Notes: generated by a model from the letters alone, not told the origin. Positions 9,701-20,903 are shown, counted from the stretch's first letter. The stretch: 64,000 nt of DNA from Pseudobdellovibrionaceae bacterium (GCA_023954155.1 JAMLIO010000007.1:81978-145977), one strand, 5' to 3'. Made by a program: numbers and translations.

Positions 9701-10919
9701 CTACTGTTTCTTCTTCAACTAATTTTTTAGCTTGTTTGATTGTAGTTGCAAAACCACGCTCTTCTAATTTGTTATAAATAAATGGTTTAAATAATTCCAA
9801 AGCCATTTTCTTCGGAAGACCACATTGGTGAAGCTTTAAGTAAGGACCTACAACGATCACAGAACGACCAGAGTAGTCCACACGCTTACCAAGTAAGTTT
9901 TGACGGAAACGACCTTGTTTACCTTTAAGCATATCACTTAAAGATCTTAATGGACGCTTGTTAGGACCAGTGAAGGTCTTTCCACGACGACCGTTATCAA
10001 GTAATGCGTCTACAGCTTCCTGTAACATTCTTTTTTCGTTACGAATGATGATATCTGGAGCGTTAAGCTCTTTTAATCTCTTCAAACGGTTGTTTCTGTT
10101 GATCACACGACGGTAAAGGTCGTTAAGATCAGACGTAGCAAAACGTCCACCCTCTAGAGGAACTAGAGGTCTTAGATCTGGCGGGATCACAGGAAGGTCT
10201 TGTAACATCATCCACTCAGGTTTGTTTGTAGACTGTTTAAAAGCCTCAACCACTTTAAGTCTTTTAGTTAATTTTTTAATGTTGGCTTCAGACTTTGTTT
10301 CTTTTAAATCAATGCGCAGTTTACGAGATAAATAATCGCAATCGACCTTTTTCAACATATCTAAAATCGCTTCACCACCAACGGCTGCTTTAAAGTTAGG
10401 ACCAAAGTCATTTAAAGCATTTTGGTAAGCCTCTTCACCTAACACGGCACCCTCTTCAAGAGTGGTCTCCATAGGGTCAGTGACGATGTAGGCTTCGCAG
10501 TAAAGCACTCTTTCTACGTCTTTTAAAGATAGACCTAATAAGTTTCCAATACGGCTTGGAAGTGATCTTAAAAACCAAATATGAGCCACTGGACTTGCCA
10601 GCTCAATGTGTCCCATTCTTTCACGACGCACTTTACTTTGTGTCACTTCAACGCCACACTTTTCGCAAACTACACCACGATACTTCATTCTTTTGTACTT
10701 ACCGCATAAGCACTCATAATCTTTAATAGGACCAAAAATCTTCGCACAGAAAAGACCATCTCTTTCTGGCTTAAAGGTTCTATAGTTGATCGTTTCTGGC
10801 TTCTTCACTTCCCCAAAAGACCACTCACGGATCATTTCAGGTGAAGCTAAAGAGATACGTACAGATTCAAACGCTAGCGGATCTTTGGGTTTATCGAAAA
10901 AATTCAATAAGTCTTTCAA
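6774..10919 (-). CDS. rpoC: RNA polymerase beta' subunit
   Basis: 1381 residues. Visible landmarks are the N-terminal zinc site ([19 protein letters not shown]), the active-site [14 protein letters not shown] loop with its three Asp residues that hold catalytic Mg2+, the bridge/trigger region ([24 protein letters not shown]) and the second zinc cluster ([15 protein letters not shown]). It forms the catalytic cleft with RpoB. The start codon is TTG, with an AGGAG six bases upstream. It lies 115 bases downstream of rpoB. The C-terminus carries a short Ser/Thr/His-rich tail ([16 protein letters not shown]), a lineage-specific extension. Confidence 0.98.
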   Translation of the reverse strand: MKDLLNFFDKPKDPLAFESVRISLASPEMIREWSFGEVKKPETINYRTFKPERDGLFCAKIFGPIKDYECLCGKYKRMKYRGVVCEKCGVEVTQSKVRRERMGHIELASPVAHIWFLRSLPSRIGNLLGLSLKDVERVLYCEAYIVTDPMETTLEEGAVLGEEAYQNALNDFGPNFKAAVGGEAILDMLKKVDCDYLSRKLRIDLKETKSEANIKKLTKRLKVVEAFKQSTNKPEWMMLQDLPVIPPDLRPLVPLEGGRFATSDLNDLYRRVINRNNRLKRLKELNAPDIIIRNEKRMLQEAVDALLDNGRRGKTFTGPNKRPLRSLSDMLKGKQGRFRQNLLGKRVDYSGRSVIVVGPYLKLHQCGLPKKMALELFKPFIYNKLEERGFATTIKQAKKLVEEETVEVWDILSECVKEHPVMLNRAPTLHRLGIQAFEPVLHEGKAIQLHPLVCTAFNADFDGDQMAVHVPLSLEAQVEARVLMMSTNNILSPANGKPIINPSQDIVLGCYWMTRVRPGAKGTGKVFGSVAEAIYAYEAGHIELQSACKVRIQGKVRETSVGRAIFSDILPLEVPFEVINRTLGKKQLAETIDKAFRLAGGKATAILADKIMQLGFKYSTRAGISICLDDMIIPETKKDLIAAAENEVAEIEHQYDEGLITDGERYNKVVDIWAQTSDKLSKEMIKRLEKQKFVVEGKEIEGDSFNSIYIMADSGARGSTQQIRQLAGMRGLMAKPSGEIIETPIVANFREGLSVLQYFTSTHGARKGLADTALKTANSGYLTRRLVDVAQDVVVVEHDCGTEDGVEVRPLIEGGEVIQPLGDRILGRTALEDIIDPYSNEVIVAAGEEIVEEAVERIDSANVERVMIRSALTCRTERGICVKCYGRDLSRGTTVNLGETVGIIAAQSIGEPGTQLTMRTFHLGGTASRAVEQSVHIARLDGTVKLEGVITVSNKSGKLTAMNRNGYIVLSDETGRERDRLSVVYGAVINVKDGDLVKKDDILCEWDPYSNPIVAEVSGQITFEGIEEGVTLTEQLDSVTGFTTKVISESKSSDVKPTVFIVDEAGNHIILPNRDIEARYVIPVGAQLLVNDGDTVQAGDVIAKIHRETSKTRDITGGLPRVAELFEARTPKEAAIITEVDGYVSFGKDVKGKQRVVVTPEIGEPKEYLIPKGKHIAVREGEFVKAGEALMDGPTDPHDILKVLGDKELSAYLVNEIQEVYRLQGVGINDKHIEVIVRQMLRKVEITSSGDSEFLKGEVVEKYLFERRNEELVAAGQEPATADALLLGITKVSLSTESWLSAASFQETTKVLTEAAIRSQVDDLRGLKENILMGRLIPAGTGVPAYKRWKLRVEEEEQDSASLLPGGMTSASTGHHTQTHS

Positions 10920-11034
10920 AGTTTACTCCTAATTTAAAATTTTAAAATTCCTTCTAAATTTTAAGGTCAAAACTCTCTTTCAACCTTATGGTCTTAAAGA
11001 CACCTGCCTTTAAGACCCCATTTAACATCACCGC

Positions 11035-14000
11035 TTATTGTAATTCCGCTTGCGGTTTATAAGCATTATCGCTGTCTTCGCTTAAGTAGCCTGACTCTTG
11101 CATTTCAATGTTTAAAGCCAAACTTTGTAGTTCTTTAATAAGAACGTTAAACGATTCTGGTAAGCCTGGTTCTAGAACAAACTCACCTTTAACAATGCTT
11201 TCGTACATACGAGTTCTACCTGCAACGTCATCGGACTTCACAGTTAAGAACTCTTGCAGTGCATACGCAGCACCATAAGCTTCGATGGCCCAAACTTCCA
11301 TCTCCCCTAGTCTTTGACCACCGAACTGAGCTTTACCACCCAACGGCTGTTGTGAAACTAGTGAATAAGGACCAATCGAACGAGCATGAATCTTTTCTTC
11401 CACTAAATGGTGAAGTTTAAGCATGTACATCGTACCCACTGTAACAGGGTTTTCAAATGCTTCACCTGTTCTACCATCGAACAGAATAGACTGACCTGTA
11501 TCTGGAACACCCGCTCTTCTTAGAAGTTCTTTGACTTCTTCTTCACGAGCACCGTCAAACACTGGAGTCGCCACATGGATACCGTCTTTTACAGCCGTCA
11601 ACATTTTCTTTAATGAGCCTTCATCAGCAACTTTGATCACTTCAGAAGTTTCTGAATCACCGTAAGCAAATTGTAACTTTTCACGAGCCACTTCTGCATT
11701 GAAGTTCTCAAGAACTTCACCGATCTGTTTACCTAAGGATCTTGCAGCCCAACCTAAATGAATCTCTAGAATCTGACCGATGTTCATACGAGATGGTACA
11801 CCCAGTGGGTTTAAAACCATGTCAACAGGAGTTCCATCAGCTAGGTATGGCATATCTTCTACTGGCACAACTTTAGAGATCACACCTTTGTTACCGTGAC
11901 GTCCAGCGAACTTGTCTCCGACTTGCAGTTTACGTTTAATCGCAATGTAAACTTTAACCATCTTGATCACACCAGGAGGAAGCTCGTCACCTTTAAATAG
12001 ACGATCTTTTTTATCTTCATAAACCATCTTGATCGCATCAAGTTGGTTTCTGGCAGAATCTACAATGCGTACAGTCTGTTGCTCAACCTCGGCTTCAAGA
12101 GGGATATAGCTTAATAATTCAAATGGGATACTTTCTAAGTCCGCATCTGTGATCACTTCGCCTTTTTCTAATAATTTTTTAGAACCGTCTTCGTTTAATA
12201 GTTCACCAGTTGTCTTTTGACCGACAACAATGGCTTTAAGCTTATCTAAAGCCGAGTTTTTGATGACGTTTTGCTCAATCGCAAAGTCTTTCTCAAGTTT
12301 CTTTTTCTTGTCCTCAAGAATAGTCATCAATCTTTCGTCTTTATCATTCGGCTCACGTGAGTAAACTTGGGCATCAATCACTGTGCCTGTTACACCAGAA
12401 GGGACACGCAAAGACGTATCACGCACATCTCCTGCTTTTTCACCGAAGATGGCTCTTAAAAGTTTTTCTTCAGGAGAAAGTTGAGTTTCACCTTTTGGAG
12501 TCACTTTACCCACTAAGATATCACCAGGACCTACTTCAGCACCGATGCGAATCACACCACTGCTGTCTAGATCTTTTAGAGCTTCTTCACCCACGTTAGC
12601 GATATCACGAGTCAGTTCTTCGCGGCCCAGTTTCGTGTCTCTGGCCACACACTCAAACTCTTCAATGTGGATAGATGTATAAACATCATCATGAAGAAGT
12701 CTTTCAGAAATTAAAATAGAGTCCTCAAAGTTGTAACCCATCCAAGGCGTGAAAGCGACTAGGATATTTTGTCCTAAAGCCAGTTCACCTAACTCTGTAG
12801 ATGGACCGTCAGCAATCACGTCCCCTTTTCTAACCGCATCACCTACAAAAACGATAGGCTTTTGGTTAAAACATGTGTTTTGGTTTGTTCTTTGGTATTT
12901 TGTTAAATTGTAAATATCAATGTTTGCACCTAACTCGCCACCTTTTGCAAAACGACGAACCACGATACGAGACGCATCCACTTCTTCCACAACGCCATCG
13001 TTAAGAGCCACAACACTGGTTCCAGAGTCACGAGCCACTAAACGCTCAACACCAGTTCCTACAAGAGGAGCACGAGAGCGCATTAAAGGCACAGCTTGAC
13101 GTTGCATGTTTGATCCCATCAAGGCTCTGTTCGCATCGTCATGCTCTAGGAATGGAATCAAGGAGGCTGCAATAGACACCAACTGACTTGGCGAAACGTC
13201 CATTAAACTGACTGTGTTTTTGTCTACGATTTCGTATTCCCCATCACGACGAATATTTACTTTTTCAGTCGAAATTTCATCAATACCTTCTTGGTCACGA
13301 GAAACTTGAGCAATACGATGTCCAGCTTCTTCTAGTGCAGAAGTGTATTTGATCTCTTTAGAAATTCTACCGTCATTTACATCTCTGTAAGGAGTTTCAA
13401 TAAAACCATATTTGTTAATACGGGCATAAGTCGCAAGTGAAGCAATCAAACCAATGTTTGGACCTTCTGGAGTTTCAATCGGACAAATACGACCATAGTG
13501 AGTCGGATGCACGTCACGAACTTCAAATCCAGCACGGTCACGAGTCAAACCACCTGGTCCAAGAGCCGAAAGTCGTCTTTTGTGAGTGATCTCAGATAGC
13601 GGGTTTGTCTGGTCCATAAATTGAGACAACTGACTGGAACCAAAGAACTCTTTCACTACAGCAGAAACTGGTTTTGCATTCACTAAATCATGAGGCATCA
13701 TGGTTTCGATATCCTGTAAGCTCATACGCTCACGAATCGCTCTTTCCATTCTAACCAAACCAATTCTGTATTGGTTTTCTAGCAATTCACCCACAGAGCG
13801 CACACGACGGTTACCCAAGTGGTCAATATCATCCACAACGCCATGACCGTTTTTAAGATCAATCAGTGTTTTTACTGTATTCATGATATCGTTTTTAGTT
13901 AATGTTCTGTGTTCAACAGGTGTTTCTTCAAACGAAGTGTTGAACTTATGGTTGATCTTTAAACGACCCACTTCACTAAGGTCATAAGTTTCAGGGTTAA

Positions 14001-15198
14001 AGAACAATCTCTCAAAAAAGTGAGCCGCAGCATCTAGTGCTGGTGGTTCACCAGGACGAAGTCTTTTGTAAATCTCCATCACAGCTTCTTCAGGAGAGGT
14101 TACTTTATCTACTAGTAGAGTGTTTCTTAAATAAGTACCTACAGATAAGCCATCAAAAAAGATCAATGACAATTCAGAGATCCCTGCATTTGAAGCGATT
14201 TCTAAAAGCTCGGCTGAAACTTCAGAGTTCACATCAGCTAGAATTTCTCCAGTACTCATGTCAATAAGTGGTTTAGCTAAAACTTTTCCACCTAAATCTT
14301 CAGGAGCCACTTCGATTCTTTCAAGTCCTGCTTCTTTTACTTTTTTGATCACGGCACGAGTGATACGACGACCTGCTTTTACAAAAACTTCGCCTGTCTT
14401 AGTATCAGTAATATCAGACAAGGCCTTTTGACCTGCCATCTTTTCGATATTGATATAACGGTAGTACTTTCCTTTTTCATAAACTACTTTATCAACATCA
14501 TAGAAGTAGTTCAGAAGTTCTTCTTCACCATAACCAAGGGCTTTAAGAAGAATAGTCACAGGGAATTTTCTGCGACGGTCAATTCTGCAATAAATAAGGT
14601 CTTTTTGATCAAACTCAAAATCCAACCAAGAACCACGGTAAGGAATCACGCGCGCAGAGTAAATGTATTTACCTGTTGCGCTGGCTTTACCACCATCGTG
14701 ATCAAAGAAGACACCTGGACTTCTATGCAGCTGACTCACAACCACTCTTTCTGTACCATTGATGATAAAAGAACCATTGGCAGTCATAAGTGGGATTTCA
14801 CCCAAGTAAACTTCTTGTTCTTTCACATCACGGATGTTTCTGGCTTCTGTCTCTTCATCAACATCAAAGACAATCAGTCTTAATGTGACTTTCACTGGGG
14901 ACGCAAAAGTCATCCCTCTTTGACGACACTCATCTACATCGTACTTAGGTGGTTCAAGAGTATAACTCACGAACTCAAGGCTCGACGTGTTGTTGAAGTC
15001 TGAAATTGGAAATACAGACTTAAAAACACCATTCAACCCATCACTTCCTCTACGATCTGGATCAGAGTCCTTCTGTAGAAAGTCCTCATAAGACTTCTTT
15101 TGCAGTTGAATTAGGTTGGGGATCTCAATGACCACTTGGTTTTTAGCAAACGTACGTCTTAGACGTATATTGGATGCTGTTATTGGTTTAATTGCCAT
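11035..15198 (-). CDS. rpoB: RNA polymerase beta subunit
   Basis: 1387 residues. The rifampicin-binding region reads [20 protein letters not shown] followed by [10 protein letters not shown], so the commonly mutated Gln, Asp, His and Ser positions are all the sensitive form. The [16 protein letters not shown] motif, the [12 protein letters not shown] motif and the C-terminal [12 protein letters not shown] clamp segment are also present. It has the long insertion-bearing form typical of proteobacteria rather than the short Gram-positive form. It is separated from rplL by 178 bases containing an attenuator hairpin. The ATG has an AGGAG about 10 bases upstream. Confidence 0.98.
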   Translation of the reverse strand: MAIKPITASNIRLRRTFAKNQVVIEIPNLIQLQKKSYEDFLQKDSDPDRRGSDGLNGVFKSVFPISDFNNTSSLEFVSYTLEPPKYDVDECRQRGMTFASPVKVTLRLIVFDVDEETEARNIRDVKEQEVYLGEIPLMTANGSFIINGTERVVVSQLHRSPGVFFDHDGGKASATGKYIYSARVIPYRGSWLDFEFDQKDLIYCRIDRRRKFPVTILLKALGYGEEELLNYFYDVDKVVYEKGKYYRYINIEKMAGQKALSDITDTKTGEVFVKAGRRITRAVIKKVKEAGLERIEVAPEDLGGKVLAKPLIDMSTGEILADVNSEVSAELLEIASNAGISELSLIFFDGLSVGTYLRNTLLVDKVTSPEEAVMEIYKRLRPGEPPALDAAAHFFERLFFNPETYDLSEVGRLKINHKFNTSFEETPVEHRTLTKNDIMNTVKTLIDLKNGHGVVDDIDHLGNRRVRSVGELLENQYRIGLVRMERAIRERMSLQDIETMMPHDLVNAKPVSAVVKEFFGSSQLSQFMDQTNPLSEITHKRRLSALGPGGLTRDRAGFEVRDVHPTHYGRICPIETPEGPNIGLIASLATYARINKYGFIETPYRDVNDGRISKEIKYTSALEEAGHRIAQVSRDQEGIDEISTEKVNIRRDGEYEIVDKNTVSLMDVSPSQLVSIAASLIPFLEHDDANRALMGSNMQRQAVPLMRSRAPLVGTGVERLVARDSGTSVVALNDGVVEEVDASRIVVRRFAKGGELGANIDIYNLTKYQRTNQNTCFNQKPIVFVGDAVRKGDVIADGPSTELGELALGQNILVAFTPWMGYNFEDSILISERLLHDDVYTSIHIEEFECVARDTKLGREELTRDIANVGEEALKDLDSSGVIRIGAEVGPGDILVGKVTPKGETQLSPEEKLLRAIFGEKAGDVRDTSLRVPSGVTGTVIDAQVYSREPNDKDERLMTILEDKKKKLEKDFAIEQNVIKNSALDKLKAIVVGQKTTGELLNEDGSKKLLEKGEVITDADLESIPFELLSYIPLEAEVEQQTVRIVDSARNQLDAIKMVYEDKKDRLFKGDELPPGVIKMVKVYIAIKRKLQVGDKFAGRHGNKGVISKVVPVEDMPYLADGTPVDMVLNPLGVPSRMNIGQILEIHLGWAARSLGKQIGEVLENFNAEVAREKLQFAYGDSETSEVIKVADEGSLKKMLTAVKDGIHVATPVFDGAREEEVKELLRRAGVPDTGQSILFDGRTGEAFENPVTVGTMYMLKLHHLVEEKIHARSIGPYSLVSQQPLGGKAQFGGQRLGEMEVWAIEAYGAAYALQEFLTVKSDDVAGRTRMYESIVKGEFVLEPGLPESFNVLIKELQSLALNIEMQESGYLSEDSDNAYKPQAELQ

Positions 15199-15331
15199 CT
15201 TTGATTAGCTCCTAATATGTTCTTGTTTTTATTTAAATTTTAAAATTTTGGTGATTGCGACTCTATTTTTACCGAACTTAGATTTTTAACTTCTATTTTT
15301 GTAATAAAAAATACAATCTCAAACACGCGAA

Positions 15332-15357
15332 AAGGCCCCTTCACAAAAAGAGGCCTT
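15332..15357 (-). terminator. Attenuator between rplL and rpoB
   Basis: On the minus strand AAGGCCTCTT and AAGGGGCCTT form a 10-bp stem with one wobble pair and a 6-base loop, ending in TTTT. It sits immediately after rplL and about 130 bases before rpoB, the position where many bacteria partly terminate so that more L7/L12 than RNA polymerase is made. Confidence 0.7.
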
Positions 15358-15376
15358 TCAAACGAAGTAAAACGAA

Positions 15377-15751
15377 TTACTTAAGTTCTACTTTAGCACC
15401 AGCTTTTTCTAATGCTTCTTTAACTTTAGCAGCTTCATCTTTAGTTACGCCTTCTTTAACTGGTTTTGGCGCACCTTCAACTAGGTCTTTAGCTTCTTTT
15501 AAGCCTAAACCAGTGATAGCACGAACTTCTTTAATCACGTTAATTTTGTTCGCACCAGCATCAGCTAGGATCACGTCAAATTCAGTTTTCTCTTCAGCAG
15601 CAGCCGCAGGAGCTCCGCCAACTGCAGCTACAGCTACAGGAGCAGCAGCACTTACGCCCCATTTTTCTTCAAGAGTTGAAATCAACTCAGCTAGTTCGAT
15701 TACAGGAAGGTTAGATAAAAACTCTACTACTTCTTCTTTATTCATTGCCAT
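15377..15751 (-). CDS. rplL: 50S ribosomal protein L7/L12
   Basis: 124 residues. The N-terminal dimerisation domain ([20 protein letters not shown]), an Ala/Pro/Val-rich hinge (about residues 36-55) and the C-terminal factor-binding domain ([42 protein letters not shown]) are all present. The L7/L12 stalk recruits EF-Tu and EF-G to the ribosome. A strong AAGGAG precedes the ATG. It follows rplJ by 64 bases. Confidence 0.98.
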   Translation of the reverse strand: MAMNKEEVVEFLSNLPVIELAELISTLEEKWGVSAAAPVAVAAVGGAPAAAAEEKTEFDVILADAGANKINVIKEVRAITGLGLKEAKDLVEGAPKPVKEGVTKDEAAKVKEALEKAGAKVELK

Positions 15752-15815
15752 TTGGAAATCTCCTTTAATTTAAAATTTATTTTTACAGTTTTAATATTTC
15801 TTGCAAGAGGGCTTG

Positions 15816-16343
15816 TTAGCCTTCTTTTTGATTTTTGTAAGCATTTAATACATTCACTAAGCCGCCAGGAACTGCGTTAAGCACACGCACGAACTTGGAT
15901 GCAGGCGCTTGTAAAGTGCCAAGTAGTTTTGCGCGAAGTTCGTCTTTTCCAGGCAAAGTTGCTAAGAACTTCATCTTATTCTGGTCAAGAACAGATCCTG
16001 ACATGACACCAGACTTGAATTTGAAATTCTCAAATTCTTCGATGCACGCAGAGATCGTTTTCGCAGCGCCACTGGCTTCCTCATAAGCAAACACAAACGC
16101 ATTTGTACCTACAAGCTTGTCATCTAATGCTTCTTTTTCAGCAGGATAATCACTCAGTGCGCGTTTAGCTAAAGTGTTTCTTACCACTTTAAGCTCAGCA
16201 CCCACAGTACTTAGTTTTTTTCTAAGTGTAGTGACTTGCTCCACATCCATTCCTTTGTAATCTACAAGGAAAGATGCTTTTGCTTTTCCAAAGCTATCAG
16301 AGATGCCTTTTATTAAATCTGCTTTCTGCTCTTTGTTTAACAA
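15816..16343 (-). CDS. rplJ: 50S ribosomal protein L10
   Basis: 175 residues, a normal L10. The N-terminal rRNA-binding part (KADLIKGISDSFGKAKASFLVDYKG, then VTTLRKKL and VVRNTLAKRA) is followed by the C-terminal helices that hold L7/L12 dimers. The start codon is TTG, with an almost perfect AAAGGAGG seven bases upstream, so a weak start is offset by a strong ribosome-binding site. L10 in complex with L12 represses its own operon in many bacteria, and the structured leader directly upstream fits that. Confidence 0.97.
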   Translation of the reverse strand: MLNKEQKADLIKGISDSFGKAKASFLVDYKGMDVEQVTTLRKKLSTVGAELKVVRNTLAKRALSDYPAEKEALDDKLVGTNAFVFAYEEASGAAKTISACIEEFENFKFKSGVMSGSVLDQNKMKFLATLPGKDELRAKLLGTLQAPASKFVRVLNAVPGGLVNVLNAYKNQKEG

Positions 16344-16468
16344 GTTGCTACCTCCTTTCTCAGGTTTACAGGGTCTTTATGGCGGAGGAACCATTCCTCG
16401 GTAGGAAATTAAGCTTTTGTCTTACGACGCCAGCACCTACTTTCTTCGGCCTCAAGACCCTTAAAAAA
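16344..16468 (-). promoter_or_regulatory. Candidate L10 ribosomal-protein leader
   Basis: The 125-base spacer between rplA and rplJ can form a closing helix, GGGTCTT (16371-16377) with AAGACCC (16454-16460), around an inner stem GAGGAA/TTCCTC (16385-16399). Its place directly upstream of rplJ matches L10 leaders, to which L10-(L12)4 binds. The kink-turn element was not checked by alignment. Confidence 0.5.
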
Positions 16469-17164
16469 TTATTTTAAATACTCAACCGTATCTACTTTTA
16501 CTCCAGGACCCATAGTTGATGCGACACTAATACCTTTAAAGTAAACGCCTTTACTAGAAGACGGTTTAGCTTTTTGTAAAGCACCAATTAAGGACTTAAA
16601 GTTATCAAGTAATTTATCTTTGCCCATGGATTTACGACCGATAGACGCATGAACTGTTCCTGCTTTGTCCACTCTGAAATCCAGTTTACCCTTCTTTTCA
16701 GACTCAACCGCAGCACCTACGTTCATAGTGACTGTTCCTACTTTAGGGTTAGGCATTAAACCACGAGGACCTAAAACCTTTGCCACTTTCGCTACAGTCG
16801 CCATCATATCAGGAGTCGCAAGAGCTTTATCGAAGTCTAACCAACCACCTTGGATTTTTTCTACTAGGTCGTCAGCGCCAACAAAGTCTGCTCCAGCAGC
16901 TTTGGCTTCTTCTTCTTTTGGACCTTTAGCAAACACAATCACGCGAACTGTTTTGCCAAGACCATGAGGAAGAGCAACAGCACCACGAACCTGTTGGTCA
17001 GATTGTTTTGGATCTACACCCAAACGAACTGCAACTTCAATAGACTCATCAAATTTTGCAGTGGCTGTGTCTACAGCTAAAGCCACAGCTTCATCAGAAG
17101 TGTATTTTTTTGTTCTATCAACTTTTGCAAATGAACTTTTTAGTCTTTTACCTAATTTTGCCAT
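16469..17164 (-). CDS. rplA: 50S ribosomal protein L1
   Basis: 231 residues from the chosen ATG, the usual L1 length. An in-frame TTG seven codons upstream overlaps the end of rplK. The ATG at 17162-17164 has GGAG nine bases upstream and gives the normal MAKLGKRL start. Conserved parts are [35 protein letters not shown] and [15 protein letters not shown]1 forms the mobile stalk near the E site and, in E. coli, represses the L11-L1 operon by binding its leader mRNA. It follows rplK with a 13-base gap. Confidence 0.97.
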   Translation of the reverse strand: MAKLGKRLKSSFAKVDRTKKYTSDEAVALAVDTATAKFDESIEVAVRLGVDPKQSDQQVRGAVALPHGLGKTVRVIVFAKGPKEEEAKAAGADFVGADDLVEKIQGGWLDFDKALATPDMMATVAKVAKVLGPRGLMPNPKVGTVTMNVGAAVESEKKGKLDFRVDKAGTVHASIGRKSMGKDKLLDNFKSLIGALQKAKPSSSKGVYFKGISVASTMGPGVKVDTVEYLK

Positions 17165-17177
17165 CTCACACTTCTCC

Positions 17178-17603
17178 TTACTCAACCACTTCTACGCCCA
17201 TGCTATTCGCAGTACCTTTGACTTGCGAAATCGCGGACTCCAAAGAGATTCCATTTAGATCAGGAAGTTTAGTCTTCGCGATCTCTGTCACTTGGGCCAT
17301 AGTTACTTTGCCAACTTTATCGCTTTGTGGAGTCTTAGACCCACTCTTCAATTTTGCGGCTTGTTTTAATAACACAGACACAGGCGGTGACTTTGTGATG
17401 AAGGTGAACGAGCGATCTGAATACACAGTAATAACTACTGGTATAATGGTGTCTCCCATTTGTTGGGTTTTTGCATTGAACTGTTTGCAAAAATCCATAA
17501 TGTTTACACCTTGTTGCCCGAGCGCCGGTCCCACGGGTGGCGAAGGATTCGCCTTACCTGCCGGTATCTGTAACTTGATCATTCCAGCTACTTTTTTTGC
17601 CAT
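17178..17603 (-). CDS. rplK: 50S ribosomal protein L11
   Basis: 141 residues. The N-terminal proline-rich segment ([20 protein letters not shown]) and the C-terminal rRNA-binding domain ([25 protein letters not shown] split over residues ~88-112) are present. L11 forms the GTPase-associated centre with 23S rRNA and is the thiostrepton target; the flexible proline-rich segment is of the sensitive type. The ATG has AGGAG at good spacing. It heads the rplK-rplA pair after a long structured leader. Confidence 0.97.
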   Translation of the reverse strand: MAKKVAGMIKLQIPAGKANPSPPVGPALGQQGVNIMDFCKQFNAKTQQMGDTIIPVVITVYSDRSFTFITKSPPVSVLLKQAAKLKSGSKTPQSDKVGKVTMAQVTEIAKTKLPDLNGISLESAISQVKGTANSMGVEVVE

Positions 17604-17986
17604 TTCCCACTCCTAGCATTCACCTGAAGAATTTCAGGCGAAAAGGTTTAATTTTTCATTTGAGCAATGTTCTTCATCTGTCAAAAAGCACCCATTGTCA
17701 AAGGACAAATGAAAAAAAATCATAAGATTTCTCATAGATTTTAAGAGCTTAGGCGAGGAGAGAACCTTTAAACTCTAAGCCCTGAGCCAGATCCCTATTC
17801 TGAGCCCTGAGATCAGGAGCTCTTGAGCTCAGAACAGGAATCAGATATCTGGGGCTCAGAATTAAGTTCAGGTGAGGGAGGAAAGGAGTCCGTTTGTTCG
17901 AGGTTCTGAGTTTTGTTAAAGAACCCCGATTGGGTTTGCTTTTAGACTTTCACTCGAAATATTATGTTACTTTTTCTTTGGAATAT
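17604..17986 (-). promoter_or_regulatory. Long structured leader of the rplK-rplA operon
   Basis: 383 bases without a gene lie between the nusG terminator and rplK. They contain a branched inverted-repeat structure at 17782-17859, a GGTTCT/AGAACC stem (17902-17925) and a hairpin CCTGAA/TTCAGG (17623-17638) just upstream of the rplK ribosome-binding site. The last could be the L1-binding stem known in L11 leaders. The promoter of the operon should lie here, but no clear -35/-10 pair was recognised. Confidence 0.5.
17782..17859 (-). other. Nested inverted repeats with alternative pairing
   Basis: The outer arms CTGAGCCAGAT (17782-17792) and ATCTGGGGCTCAG (17847-17859) enclose TTCTGAGC (17798-17805) and GCTCAGAA (17827-17834). 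Inside are two small palindromes, CCTGA-GA-TCAGG (17806-17817) and AGCTC-TT-GAGCT (17818-17829). The last overlaps the inner GCTCAGAA arm, so the two cannot form together. Confidence 0.6.
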
Positions 17987-18013
17987 AAAAAAACCCAAGG
18001 ATTCTTGGGTTTT
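17987..18013 (-). terminator. Intrinsic terminator after nusG
   Basis: A perfect 10-bp stem AAAACCCAAG/CTTGGGTTTT with a 4-base loop, followed by a run of T on the minus strand, 24 bases beyond the nusG stop. Confidence 0.85.
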
Positions 18014-18036
18014 AACGCCAACCGTCATTGTGTCGG

Positions 18037-18576
18037 CTAGTTCTTTTCGACTTGGATAAAATCAAGCTCAACAGGTGTAGGACGGCCAAAGATACTCACT
18101 GACACTTTCACTTTACCCTTCTCTTCGTTGATCTCTTCTACCGTTCCATTGAAGTTATTAAATGGCCCATCGACCACAGTGACCGTCTCACCCACAGCAA
18201 AGTTGGCCTTGGGCTTGGACTTCACCGCCCCTTCTTCCATTTGCTGTGTCACACGACGAACTTGCTCTTCAGGCACTTCAGGTGGCTTCATTTTATTGCT
18301 AGAGCTGCCCACAAAACCTGTGACCTTGGAAGCTCCACGCACAACGTGCCATGTTTCATCACTCATCACCATTTGAACAAAGATATATCCAGGGAAAAAC
18401 TTTTTAGCTCTCGTCTTTTTCTCGCCCTTAACTAGTTCTACAACATTTTCTGTAGGAATAAGAATCTCACCAAAGGCGTCTTCCATTTTATAAGAACGCA
18501 CACGCTCTTCAATAGCTGTTTTGGCAATGCCCTCACAACTTGTCTGAACGTTTACAATATACCATTTTTTTTCCAT
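18037..18576 (-). CDS. nusG: Transcription termination/antitermination factor NusG
   Basis: 179 residues. The N-terminal NGN domain (KKWYIVNVQTSCEGIAKTAI, then FFPGYIFVQM and GFVGSSS) binds the RNA polymerase clamp. The C-terminal KOW domain (FAVGETVTVVDGPFNNFNGTV) binds Rho or ribosomal protein S10. Size and order are normal. It lies 16 bases after secE and ends at an intrinsic terminator, so secE-nusG form one unit separate from rplK. Confidence 0.97.
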   Translation of the reverse strand: MEKKWYIVNVQTSCEGIAKTAIEERVRSYKMEDAFGEILIPTENVVELVKGEKKTRAKKFFPGYIFVQMVMSDETWHVVRGASKVTGFVGSSSNKMKPPEVPEEQVRRVTQQMEEGAVKSKPKANFAVGETVTVVDGPFNNFNGTVEEINEEKGKVKVSVSIFGRPTPVELDFIQVEKN

Positions 18577-18592
18577 TCTACACCTAACTGGC

Positions 18593-18991
18593 TTATAAGC
18601 CTAAAATCGTACGAATCACTTCGTTTGATGCCCAATCCAAGGTAAAAAGCACTACACTTGAAATTAGGATCATAATGACCACCACAATGGTGGAACCCTG
18701 TACATCTTTTGCTGAGGGCCAAACCACTTTTGAGGTCTCAACCACCACTTCCTGTCCAAAAGCTCTTCTTTTTGCATTAAATTGTAGCAATATAAAAGTC
18801 AAAACACCTAACGCCATCGGTAGGATGGTTTGAAGAATTTCCACACCTGCAATTCTGTAAGCCTTCAACTGAGCTAGCCAAGGAAAAGCACCTGCTGCCG
18901 TCTCTAATAGAACCCCAGAAACCCACCAAATCAAAAATGCAGCAGCAACAAAACTAAATGTTACCGTTTTATTTATTGTTCCTTTATCCAT
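18593..18991 (-). CDS. secE: Preprotein translocase subunit SecE
   Basis: 132 residues with three hydrophobic helices (about residues 9-33, 47-70 and 101-127). This is the longer three-helix form seen in E. coli rather than the minimal one-helix form. The amphipathic segment before the last helix (FGQEVVVETSKVVWPSAKDV) carries the conserved VVWPS motif that contacts SecY. SecE is the essential clamp of the SecYEG channel. It is followed by nusG, as in most proteobacteria. Confidence 0.93.
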   Translation of the reverse strand: MDKGTINKTVTFSFVAAAFLIWWVSGVLLETAAGAFPWLAQLKAYRIAGVEILQTILPMALGVLTFILLQFNAKRRAFGQEVVVETSKVVWPSAKDVQGSTIVVVIMILISSVVLFTLDWASNEVIRTILGL

Positions 18992-19082
18992 CCGTTCCTC
19001 TTTCTCTAAATCTTGCCGTTCAATTCACAGCACCTTTTAGATTGATTCTCTTCATCATCCTTAATGAAGCTCAATTTTAAAT

Positions 19083-19159
19083 TGGCAGGGTAGGAGGGAT
19101 TCGAACCCCCAACCTATTGATTTGGAGTCAACCGCTCTACCAATTAGAGCTACTACCCT
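19083..19159 (-). tRNA. tRNA-Trp (anticodon CCA)
   Basis: Acceptor arms AGGGTAG and CTACCCT pair, the anticodon loop reads CTCCAAA with CCA, the T-loop is GGTTCGAATCC, and the CCA end is encoded. It sits between tuf and secE, the conserved position for tRNA-Trp in this operon. Confidence 0.95.
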
Positions 19160-19270
19160 ATCCACGAACTAAAACCGTTACAACTGTGATAACGAATATT
19201 CAGCTCTTTAAAAATCAACTTCATGTTTTATATCTAAAACCAAATCCGAGTCTACATTTTAAATATAAAT

Positions 19271-19316
19271 ATATCAAAAACTAAAATGCCAAAGAGATTT
19301 AAAATTCCCTTTGGCA
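19271..19316 (-). terminator. Distal terminator after tuf
   Basis: TGCCAAAG (19287-19294) pairs with CTTTGGCA (19309-19316). On the minus strand the stem is followed by TTTTAGTTTTT. With the nearer hairpin it makes a tandem terminator between tuf and tRNA-Trp. Confidence 0.7.
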
Positions 19317-19321
19317 CTCAA

Positions 19322-19346
19322 ACAAGAAAGGCCTTTAAAAGGCCCT
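19322..19346 (-). terminator. Proximal terminator after tuf
   Basis: GGCCTT (19330-19335) pairs with AAGGCC (19339-19344), extended by flanking AA/TT pairs. On the minus strand it is followed by TTTCTTGTTT, 15 bases after the tuf stop. Confidence 0.7.
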
Positions 19347-19360
19347 TCTATATTTTAGGA

Positions 19361-20551
19361 TTACTCTACGATTTCAGTGACAACACCCGCACCCACTGTA
19401 CGGCCACCTTCACGAATCGCAAAACGTAATTCTTTTTCCATTGCGATAGGTCCGATAAGCTCAGCAGTCATTTCAACGCGGTCACCAGGCATAACCATTT
19501 CAGTACCAGCATTAAGAGTTACAACACCTGTAACGTCTGTAGTTCTGAAGTAGAATTGTGGTCTGTAACCGTTGAAGAATGGAGTATGACGTCCGCCTTC
19601 TTCTTTAGTTAAGATATAAGCTTCACATTTGAATTTTTTGTGAGGCTTAATAGAACCTGGAACAGCCAAAACTTGTCCTCTTTCAACGTCTTCTTTCTTA
19701 GTACCACGTAGTAAACAACCACAGTTGTCACCCGCTTGACCTTGATCAAGAAGTTTACGGAACATTTCAATACCAGTAACAGTAGTTTTTGTAGTAGGTC
19801 TTAAACCGATGATTTCGATTTCATCACCCACTTTTACGATACCACGCTCAACTCTACCAGTTACAACAGTACCACGACCAGAGATTGAGAATACGTCCTC
19901 GATAGGCATCAAGAATGGCTTATCAACATCACGTTGTGGAGCTGGAATATAACGGTCAACTTCTTCCATAAGCTTCATGATAGCTTGAGTTCCGATTTCA
20001 GACTCATCACCTTCAAGAGCTTTAAGAGCAGATCCTCTTACGATTGGAATTTCGTCGCCAGGGAATTCGTATTTAGAAAGTAGTTCACGAATCTCAAGTT
20101 CAACTAGGTCTAACAACTCAGCGTCATCAACTTGGTCTACTTTGTTCATGAATACAACCATCGCAGGAACACCTACTTGACGAGCAAGAAGAATGTGTTC
20201 ACGAGTTTGTGGCATAGGACCGTCAGCAGCGTTCACTACTAAAATCGCTCCGTCCATTTGTGCCGCACCTGTGATCATGTTTTTTACATAGTCAGCATGT
20301 CCTGGGCAGTCCACGTGTGCATAGTGACGGTTAGCTGTTTCATACTCAACGTGTGAAGTAGAAATAGTGATTCCACGCGCTTTCTCTTCAGGGGCTTTAT
20401 CGATTTGATCGTAAGCCATTGCAACACCACCACTAGCTTTAGCTAAAGTCGTTGTGATCGCTGCAGTTAAAGTTGTTTTACCATGATCCACGTGACCGAT
20501 TGTACCGATATTAACGTGGTCTTTGTTACGATTAAATTTCTCTTTAGACAT
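19361..20551 (-). CDS. tuf: Translation elongation factor Tu
   Basis: 396 residues. It has the GTPase motifs [39 protein letters not shown] and NKVD, then the two beta-barrel domains. The conserved C-terminal [15 protein letters not shown] is intact. EF-Tu delivers aminoacyl-tRNA to the ribosome. It lies downstream of four tRNA genes in the same direction, exactly the arrangement of E. coli tufB, and has a strong GGGAGG ribosome-binding site. Only one tuf copy lies in this window; there is none next to fusA. Confidence 0.98.
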   Translation of the reverse strand: MSKEKFNRNKDHVNIGTIGHVDHGKTTLTAAITTTLAKASGGVAMAYDQIDKAPEEKARGITISTSHVEYETANRHYAHVDCPGHADYVKNMITGAAQMDGAILVVNAADGPMPQTREHILLARQVGVPAMVVFMNKVDQVDDAELLDLVELEIRELLSKYEFPGDEIPIVRGSALKALEGDESEIGTQAIMKLMEEVDRYIPAPQRDVDKPFLMPIEDVFSISGRGTVVTGRVERGIVKVGDEIEIIGLRPTTKTTVTGIEMFRKLLDQGQAGDNCGCLLRGTKKEDVERGQVLAVPGSIKPHKKFKCEAYILTKEEGGRHTPFFNGYRPQFYFRTTDVTGVVTLNAGTEMVMPGDRVEMTAELIGPIAMEKELRFAIREGGRTVGAGVVTEIVE

Positions 20552-20818
20552 TACGATGCCTCCCTAATTCTTTTGTTTGTTTAAATCGTTTCAGTTTTAC
20601 TAAACTCTTTAAATTCTTAAATCAAATACAAATTTCAGCCTAAGGCCAAAAAAGCTCATCCATAATAATGGGACTTTCTGAAGATGCCACCTAAATTTAT
20701 CTAAGTCACACTTCTTTTAGCCCCATCGGGCCCATGTGCCTTAGAGCGTCACAACCTCGTCCTCAGTGCTGCTTAAGGACTGTGCTACCCCATTCTTTGA
20801 ACCCCAATCCCTATGTGA

Positions 20819-20893
20819 TGGAGCCCATAGTGAGACTCGAACTCACGACCTCACCCTTACCAAGGGTGTGCTCTACCCCTGAGCCATATGGGC
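20819..20893 (-). tRNA. tRNA-Thr (anticodon GGT)
   Basis: Acceptor GCCCATA/TATGGGC, anticodon loop TTGGTAA within the CACCC/GGGTG stem, T-loop GTTCGAGTC, encoded CCA. Last of the four tRNAs upstream of tuf; about 265 bases of leader with no recognised feature separate it from the tuf start. Confidence 0.95.
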
Positions 20894-20903
20894 GAACAAG
20901 AAT

